Assembly (NCBI GenBank): GCA_026936325.1
Contig: JAPTHN010000001.1
Span: 167,880,138 to 167,944,137 of the forward strand
From: Platynereis dumerilii
Lineage: Eukaryota > Annelida > Polychaeta > Phyllodocida > Nereididae
Reading direction: 5' to 3'
Length of the DNA stretch: 64,000 nucleotides
The notes beneath the pieces were generated by a model that was not told the DNA's origin, ran no database searches, and was given only the letters and a program-made list of their open reading frames with translations. Position numbers and translations under genes: made by a program. Positions 49,739-58,700 of this stretch are shown here, in pieces (the first letter of the stretch is position 1; each line of letters begins with the position of its first letter).

Positions 49739-52700
49739 GATAAGATAAGATAAGATAGATAAGATAGATAGATAGATAGATAGATAAATAGCAGGTACAT
49801 TAACTTTTTTAGTTTCACAGTAATTTTACAATTAGGCCTGCGAATTGATCTTGGGTGTACATCAATATAAGTCCACTTCGTTTTCAATAACAATATTAAT
49901 TTCATTACATTTTCTTCTAAATCAGAAATCAGAAATGTACTTGTACTTGGACTTGTACTTGACCTAAAGTACTTGTACTTGGACTCAAGTACTCTGTTAA
50001 AAAGCTGTACTTGGACTTGTACTTGTACTTGCCAAATGCCAATGTACTTGTACTTGGACTCAAGTACAATTGATTGTACTTGACCCCAAGCCTGATTCAT
50101 AGATTGACAGCCAGATGGATTGATAAATAGATTGATTGATTTGTTCATTCTTTGACTTATGATTCATTCTTTGAATGATTGTGGTAGCGTGCTGGGCTGC
50201 CAATCGCTGGGTCCAGGTTTCGAATCCAGCTCTTGCCAGGTCCCTGGGTCTATGTTGGACGGCTGTTTCAGTCATCCTTCACCTCATTGCCGTGTCCTCC
50301 TCCTGCCCTAATTAGCCCACCAAGTGCATAAATACAGGACGTAAAGCCCCAATCATTTATCCAGCCACACTGACTGACTTAGTGACTAACTGGAATGTGG
50401 CAATTAAAGAGAGGGGAGGTCATAATTTCGGAATGCCTCACCATGTTAAGCTAAATTGACATGAGGAGCTATAAATGTCACTCACGTGTTGGTTTGGCGT
50501 CTCAGCTGACAAACATCATTGTCATTTTTGAGTGACAATTGAGTTTTTATGCATGTAAAAAAGCTAGAAAAAATGTAATTTGTAAGCTGAAGTGTTTGGC
50601 TTGTTTTTGTGACTGAGATTGAAATGGTTTAGGTTCATTTTGGGTATAGAGCTAGTACGACATTATTATCTCCATAGAATTTGAACCAAAAGAAAAAGCA
50701 CAAACCCTTAGAAATGAAATTGATTATATCTTAAAGTGCACAATTGCTACTTGTAGTTGTTTACATGACAATGTGACATGTATGGAGCTAATGAATACTT
50801 AATTTGGTCTTTTTATGGCGACCTTTAGGTGTTTGTGCTAACCAGTTAGAGCCCATAATGAAAATGTGTTGCTGTTGTAAATGACAAGCTGTGGAAGTGA
50901 CATATTGCACTGACGCTGGCTACGCCTGTTCAGACGTTTGTGACGTTGGCATCTGTGACGTCCCCAGCGTCCTCAGCAGCGTCCTGAGTAACGTTATGTA
51001 CGTTTTGGCCGTCTCAGGTCATGTTGACGCAGGTGATGTCATTGATGAGTAACAGAGCAATGAAGTAAAAGTAAAGAAAGGCAGAAGAGCGTGGCATCAT
51101 CATAAGGTGATGTCTTTTTCAGCTGCCCTTTGTGAAAACATCCACAACATCTGATAAGAGTGTTAGGGACTTATTAGATTATTTTACCCCCACAAACTAG
51201 AGGCACAGGTCTGTTGTATTGGGTTTGACATTTTTTGTCACTTCACTTATGTTGGCTTTGTGCTGTCAAAGGAAATGCAAGCACACCTGATGGAATTCAA
51301 CAAAAGCCCAGATGTTCAAATGTTGGCATTCAAATGAATTTGTATCAGGCAGTTTGGTAGGCTTTGTTTCTAAGAACTTTATCAAGTACCTTTTGAAGTG
51401 CTATTTAGCCTATTTTAAAATGCAATGATTAAGGTAGTCAGCCTGCCATAATCTAAGATTTTTGTCTTGCGTCAGTTGGGAGTTCTCATGAACTTGATAA
51501 TATTATTTTGAGTTATGCATTATCAAGATGTTGGAAAGAGCAGTTAGATTGCATATCATTCAAATGAACTAGTATGCCGTGTGAAGCAACATATTAATGA
51601 TAATTGTGAATAATTGACGATTAAAAGAAGTTTTAAACTTAGTTTAAGTGACAGTTGTGATGGTGCAGTGAGTGTGATGAAGATGATTGTTTTATGAAAT
51701 GAAGATTTATCAACTGTATTATACATGGTGGAAAGTGAATCAGGTGCATTTGACGTCATCCGCAGTGATATGCTGCACTGAATCCAATTTCAGATGTGAT
51801 TCAATAAGAGTTGATTCAATTTAGATTGAAATCAATTTCTATATTGCATAATACAAGTCTGCGGGGATATCATATGTATGGTATTCTGGCACTGTGCAGT
51901 ATTTGAGTGCCTGGACACACCTGAGTGCTCCGATGGGCACAAGAGCAGTGGAGTGTGCTGCCACGGAGCAGAGGGCTGAGCAGAGGGGCTGAGTGGATCC
52001 TGGGGTTGAACTGCATAGCTGGGCATTGCTGGCATTTACTGTTGGTGGCTGGCTGAGCACTGCTGAGCGTGGACAGGGCAGTGCATTCACTGGACACTTG
52101 GAGCTGAGTGACAGGGCACTGTGCAGCATGATATTAACGACGTATGCATGTTACAGCACTCCAGCAGCTGACACTAGCTCCAGGCAGCCACTGAATTAAT
52201 TTGAATGACAACTCAAAGTTTAGGTGGCATGCATCTGCTCCAGGCATGGCTGCACAGTTAGGTTGTTATGAGCATTCTTGAAGAGGTGTGCCTGCAACTC
52301 GGGATTACTCCATGAGCAGTTCTTACATGACCAGGTATACATGTCTGATATGAGCAAAACTGGATAATACTGCAAGCTGGATCACATTCAAGATACCCTG
52401 GAATTTTTCTGGATCCAATTAATTTTGATTTCTGCTACTAGAAATGAGGATTACTTCTGTAACTGCAGACACTCCAAATGGAAAGTCAGATCAAGTTAGC
52501 AGGAGGGATAGTGAGATATACAGTTACTGAACCCAATTGGATACCGAAAGTTCATACCTCAAACTTCAAGATCTAATTTGATGAGATCGTATCAGTTACT
52601 GTGACTGACATTCAGACTTCACTCAACTGTCTGGAATACCAGATACTGTGCAATCTTCAGGGTTCTTGTGAACTCTGAACAGTTCAGATCTTCACCTGTG

Positions 52701-55700
52701 ACAAACACAAGCTACTCTGAGAAGTTTTTAATGCCATACTCCAGAGCTCTATACAGTGAGCTATACAAAACTTTTTGGAGATTACTGGATTACACATCAT
52801 ACATAGCTTTCCAAGACTCAGTCTGAGGTGATATCAGTTATAGTGCCATTGGGAAAAACTCAAGTATTTGACAACAAAACACAAGCTGATATACCTCTCT
52901 TCAGTCTTCAGTTATAGACAGTGTTTATGGATCTGTGAAGATATCTACAAGTGACATCAGTCATTTCTTACACTTCAACTGTCTTGTGGTTATAGTTATG
53001 GGAATATCTCACAGGAATTATATGTCACCGTATGCCTGATTTATACTTGACATAGCACCATATTGACATGGTGTGGTGGCATGGATCACACTGGATGGCA
53101 TTTAACATTACACAATGTCTGACCTGGCATCTGTCCAGTTAACAATGCACAGGTGGACTGGATCACAGATCAATAAATATATGTGTCTCCAAACTGGATT
53201 ATTCACATATAGAACATAGGATTTTCACTCTCTTTGTGTTATGTGTATTGTTTATATATTGAATTAACTGTGACGTTATCAAATCAAATGAAGAAGCCTT
53301 TGTATTACTCATAGTTCATAAGCTGGACGTTGGTCCAATTACGTACACCTGGTTGATTACAGGTATTTCAGGCTTGTGTTGATTTCAGCTCATTTGGATG
53401 TTGATTGTTGGACAAGACATAGTGGAAATAGTGGAGTATTTTATACTTCAATTGTGATGTCTGCGTATTTCTGATGCTAGATGAAGTATAGCTGTGATAC
53501 AGGCATCATACAGCTAGCACTGTGAGTGAGCAATACCACCAATGTATTACATCTGACGCAGCACATACAATGTCATACATCGATGTACTAGCATGGACTG
53601 GTGGGGAGACACAGAGAGTGATCTGAGCTTGTCTGATCGATCAGTAGATCAGTGATAGCAGCAGTAGATAGTGCAGTAGCAGTGGAATGTGAATTTGCGT
53701 GTGTCACCGTGCACTATGGCCAGGGAGGCAGGGGCCATGGGACTGACGCCAGCCAACAGCAAACTCACGCCCAACGGCGCCTGGAAACGCCTGTCCACGG
53801 GCTCCTTCTCCTCCAACTCCTCCTCCTCTTCCTCCTCCCCCTCCTCCTCTTCCTCCTCCTCATGTCCTCCTACCTCTACCTCCACCAATCCTTCAGCAGC
53901 AGCTGCAGTGGCCGCAGGAGCAGCAGCTGGACTCCTAGGGGCAGTGGTTGCAGGAGGGTCCCTCAACCTGCAGCAGTACCCTTGCCAGGAAGGCACTGTG
54001 TTTGGGATCGTAGCCCTGATCAAAGGCACGACTGGCATCAGTGGCTCTGGCCTCAGTAATAGCAAGAGCAATAGCAACTTGGGCAGCAGCAACAGCAGCA
54101 GCAGCAGTGGATTACCTGCCAGGCCACCAGCTGATGGCAGAAGCAGTTCAGATGCGGGCTCAGATGCAACTGCTGCTGCTGATCATGCTGAGGCTACAGT
54201 TAGTGGTGTCCCCAGCCATCAGCAGAACCTGCAGCCAGAGGATGGCATGAAGCAGACACCAGCACCTCGTCTCCTGTCTAGTGCTGTCCCACAAAGTAAA
54301 GGACCCAGGAGTGGATCTTCCAGCACTCTGTCAAGGGCCGTGTCCCTCTCTGCTAGGCATGGCTTGGCCTCCAGCAGTGCTTCACTGCACCACCATCACC
54401 AGCACAATGGATATGCCCACTTTAGGAAGAGATCCACTGACAGCAGTGATGGGGAGATCACTACCATCCCCTCGGGGCCCTCTGCCCACTCTGGACACAC
54501 AGGGCACACTGGACACAGTCACACTGGAAACAGTCACACCGGACACAGTCACGCTGGAAACAGTCACGCTGGAAACAGTCACGCTGGAAACAGTCACACT
54601 GGGCAACCAAGGAGGTCTCCGGCCCACCACAGATCTTTACCTACGGTCTGTGCCTGCTCCATGTGCAATGGATCTAGCTCGCAAAGTTTACCCCAACATC
54701 ATCACCCCCCGCTACAGCATCCGAAGCATCACCCTGGACTCTACGCCACAACTCATAGACCTCATGACAAACACTTGCGCAATGTGATTACCAACAGCAG
54801 TGACGCTGTCGGATCTTCGAAAAGTAGCAGTAGTCTGCGACATCGGGTGCAGTCGGACACTCAGCAAATCCTTCCTAATCCTTCTGTGATATCCATGGTT
54901 CGGCCGGGAGAGGCGGCCCGGGTGGTGGCCAGATTACCCGCCCGACCCTCCCCGGTGGTCAACACTGGACTCAGCAAACCTCGTGCCTCACATTCTGTAA
55001 GTTTTGTAACCATAACAAAAAATTACCACATATTCATTAAAGACCATCTTTGTCTTTATTGGCCTAACATCACACTCAGCTTTTTGGAAATATATATCAA
55101 TTGGTTAAGGCTGATAGTAATGAATATATTGTGTGTAGGACATTGATGCAAGCTATTGTATTTGGCAGGATATGTTTCATACAGGTGTGTTGTCTCTCTT
55201 TCTCTTCCATTTCTGGTTAGTGCAGACTGTTAGGTGGGATTTCTATTCTTGGCTGTAGTTTACAGGTAATTAGCTGTAGTTTCAGGAAAAACTTCCTCTC
55301 AGTTAAACAAATTTACACTTGCTAAATTTGGGGAGTTCCGCATAAAAATGGCCCGTGTAAATTTACAATGTCAACGCACTGCATTTTGCAAGTCAACATC
55401 CTCCGAGTGCATCGGCTACAATACATCAGATGCAGCATCATGCCTGGCTACCATGGCATCTGCAGGTAGCACGCTCAAAGTGGGAGGGTTAATTTCTTGG
55501 TACATTGTACTTGTTATGATTTGTATGCCATTGCCATATTAAGAGTGGGTTAAAGCTGGTACTTTTGAATGGCGATGAAGGGGGATTCGTTCATTTATGG
55601 CCTTTGAGGGGAGTTTTTGGTTAGTTTTTGGTAGGTTTTAGGGAGACGTAAGATGGTAATGTTGTTGTGGATGATTAAGTTTTCAATGATTTGTTTGTTG

Positions 55701-58700
55701 TGTTACCTGAAGTTAACCCAGCATCCTCTCTCCCACCTCCTCCCTCCTCCCCTTCATCACAAGGTTTCGCATCACAAGCTGCTGCAGCAGAACCAAAGTA
55801 TTGATCAATGATGCGCTGCCATGGTAGCAGAATGTGTCATGCCATCCAGTCATGAGCTAACAGAATAAAAAGTCAAATAAAAAGTGAAATAAAATACAAA
55901 TAAAAAGTATCGCCATTAGAAAAAAAGTGTCTGAAAAAAAAGAAAAAAAGAAAGGATTTGCACAACTCGAAGGAAACAGTGCATGTCAGGCGTTTCATGC
56001 TTTTAACTCTAATAATTACACATGCCATGTGAAACGATTCATAAAATAGTCGAAACATGTCCAACTTTCTGTCTAAAATTCCCCTCCAAAAGATTTATTG
56101 CTTGAAATAACTATACATGTACACTGTATATGAACTATTATGTAGATTATATTTTAACCTTGGGACATTAGAAAAGTTTATCAAATGTATGTTACAGCGT
56201 AGTGTGGTGTACATGGTTGACAATGAAGTGTCCTTGCTATTTTGTAACTACTATTTAGAATTTTAGAATGTGGTAGATTTTGAAAATGTTGTATTTCTGT
56301 TTTATCTAGCCCAACAGGTGACATTTAGATAGCAGGATGTCCTTGTCTTGCTCTTAACATACTCCAGATAAGATTAAGTTGTAAAACACAGTCATCGTGA
56401 TTCAAAAAGTAGAATAAATTGGAGATAAAGTGTATGTCCAATGTTTACCTGTGCTTAAATAGCACTTTCTGTGCAGGTGAATTCAAATTTGCCTTGTTTG
56501 AAAAGGTGAAAAGGGACAAGTGCAGTAGTATAATGCAGATTGCCAGATTGCCCAACATTTTTGGGATTGGCACATAATGATTTATGACCAATTTGTATTG
56601 AATTGCTTCTTATCTAACGTCTCTGCTTACTTTCTCTATAGTCTGTAGTAAAGGACAATTTAGATCATGTTAATATTGAAGACTTATATATATAGTTATA
56701 TACCATGTATAACATGGAATGACTATCCTCCTTTTACTGAATAACTTCCTTGTAACATACAATTACATGTAGATTGACAAAGTCAACTACCAAACGTTTT
56801 ACACATTTTCTCACCAAGACACCATCTACTTAACAAAATGCCCATCAGACTTGCTTGTCAATCAATCAATCAATTAATCAATATATCAATCAGCCAATCA
56901 ATCTACTCATCTGCCTATTACAGAGTACCTTCCCATCTATCTATACTAACCAATCTATCCACATAGCATGTCATACCAATTTGTAGAACCATGTTATTAA
57001 AAAGTTTAACCTCAGTTGTTGATGCTTATTATGTGATTGATTGTCTTTCTAAAAGACATTTAGCTGAGAATGTTAATTGCTGAATTATTCAACCAGTAAT
57101 AAAGAGACTAATATTGGTAGTCAAGGTTGGCAATTGATTAATTCAAGTAAGAAGGAACTATTATTATCCAAGGTTGAAATTTTCTGCTTCAGTGGATCTG
57201 ATAATTGTCTTGTTGTGTGCTTGACTGATTCTTGGAATAAATTAAAGGGCTGTCTTCATGAAATTCTAAATATATTCCACAGCTGGAGGTGGAATTTGCT
57301 TAATATTCAGTTCCTGGAGGAATTAGCTTGAAGGGGGCAGCAGGTAGACACATACTTCCTAATAAGACCATGGGGTCAGTGCACAGTTCCTGGGGGGTTG
57401 GGGGGGGGGCTGGCATTACTAGGTGTCACACATGTCATTGTATGGATTGTGTGAATTCCTGGGTCTTCACCAATCTTGGCATAGAACACACATGTTCCAG
57501 ACATGATGTAATGGATGTGTAATGAAATGTGGAGTGACATGTGGGCTTAAAAAGAGACTCCCACAAATAAATGGTCATTGCCTCCATGTATCTTGTAGAG
57601 TATCAGTCCATCGAGTCTCGCTTGACAATGCCTCCGATACACTTCGATTTCAATTTAGACAAGGTCACTGTCTTATTGAACAGTAATACTGTTTCCTTGG
57701 ATAACAAGATTAAATTGGTGGACTTCTGTTTGGTGAGTGAATTAACTGGATATTGGACATAATAATGTATTAAATATGATATTGGTTATCAAAGGTTAGT
57801 TTAGGGAAGGATAGATAGATAGATAGATACATAGATACATAGATAGATATGGTAAGTACAGCCGTCTAAACACAGGTCTGGGCGCTCACGATGGTTGATT
57901 GATGGGAGAGAGAGCGGGATGCCGGGAGTCCTCAACATTTTACTCATTTACCCCGCGTGAGAGATCTTTTACTTACCCAGCATAGACACTAAGACAAAGG
58001 GCTGTCAATTTAATGTCTCATCCGAAAGACATCCTGCTGCGATTTTGCTCTTGAAGGTACACTGAAAATTTTTGGTTCCCCAACCGGTTTTGAACCCATG
58101 TAGGCAAAGACCTTCAGCGGAGCAGACGTGCACCTTAACCACTTGGCCATCCTGCAGCCTGAAAGAGAATAAAATAGGATAGGATAGGGTATTGGTGTTA
58201 TAGGATTGGGTGTGATGCATGGAGTAGGATAGTGTTGGATTTGATATGACAGTGGTATTCTCACTGGATATGGTATAGATAAGTTGGAGATGGCAGCGTA
58301 ATATGGGAAGATGACATTTCTGTGGATTACATCATGTAGATTGAACTACTAGATTCAGGATGGCATTACTTGATATGTAAATTTAGATTGGAGAACTTTT
58401 ATTAGATATAAATATCTAATGGGAAGTGTAGACATTGATAGAAAACAGAAATGAAATTATTATGGGAAAAGATTGATTGATCAAATAATTTTTGGCTGAA
58501 TGATCAGAAGATGCTTTCTAAAAACAAAAGATAATATATGTCTATGTCTGAGGATGTTACGCACATGAAATATTTAATGTTTTATTATTTAGAGTGCAAT
58601 TTCAGTCAGATTTGACATACATAGAACTAACTGTATTGCATTGAAGTCTGGTGAAGTTCAAAATGTGGCTAAATTATTCATGCTGATTCATATGACAGCG

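Larger units (their letters stand above)
48305..50094. mobile_element. 1.79-kb non-autonomous hAT-like transposon with 8-bp target duplication
   Basis: The left end CAGGCTTGGGGTCAAGTAC has its exact complement at the right end. ATTCATAG flanks both sides (48297-48304 and 50095-50102). An 8-bp duplication and CAG...CTG ends are hallmarks of hAT elements. Subterminal regions hold many copies of GTACTTGGACT/ACTTGTACTTGG in direct and inverted forms, probably transposase-binding sites. The interior contains no transposase frame, but holds a nested MITE (49148-49340) and a GATA-type microsatellite (49634-49790). Confidence 0.9.

Noticed and set aside
50060-50275. 71-codon antisense frame
   Set aside because: It crosses the hAT-like element end and SINE A copy 2; no gene.
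55348-55542. 64-codon frame as a further exon
   Set aside because: A possible donor (GCAG|GTAGCA) would leave phase 1, which does not fit the PDZ exon; no other support.
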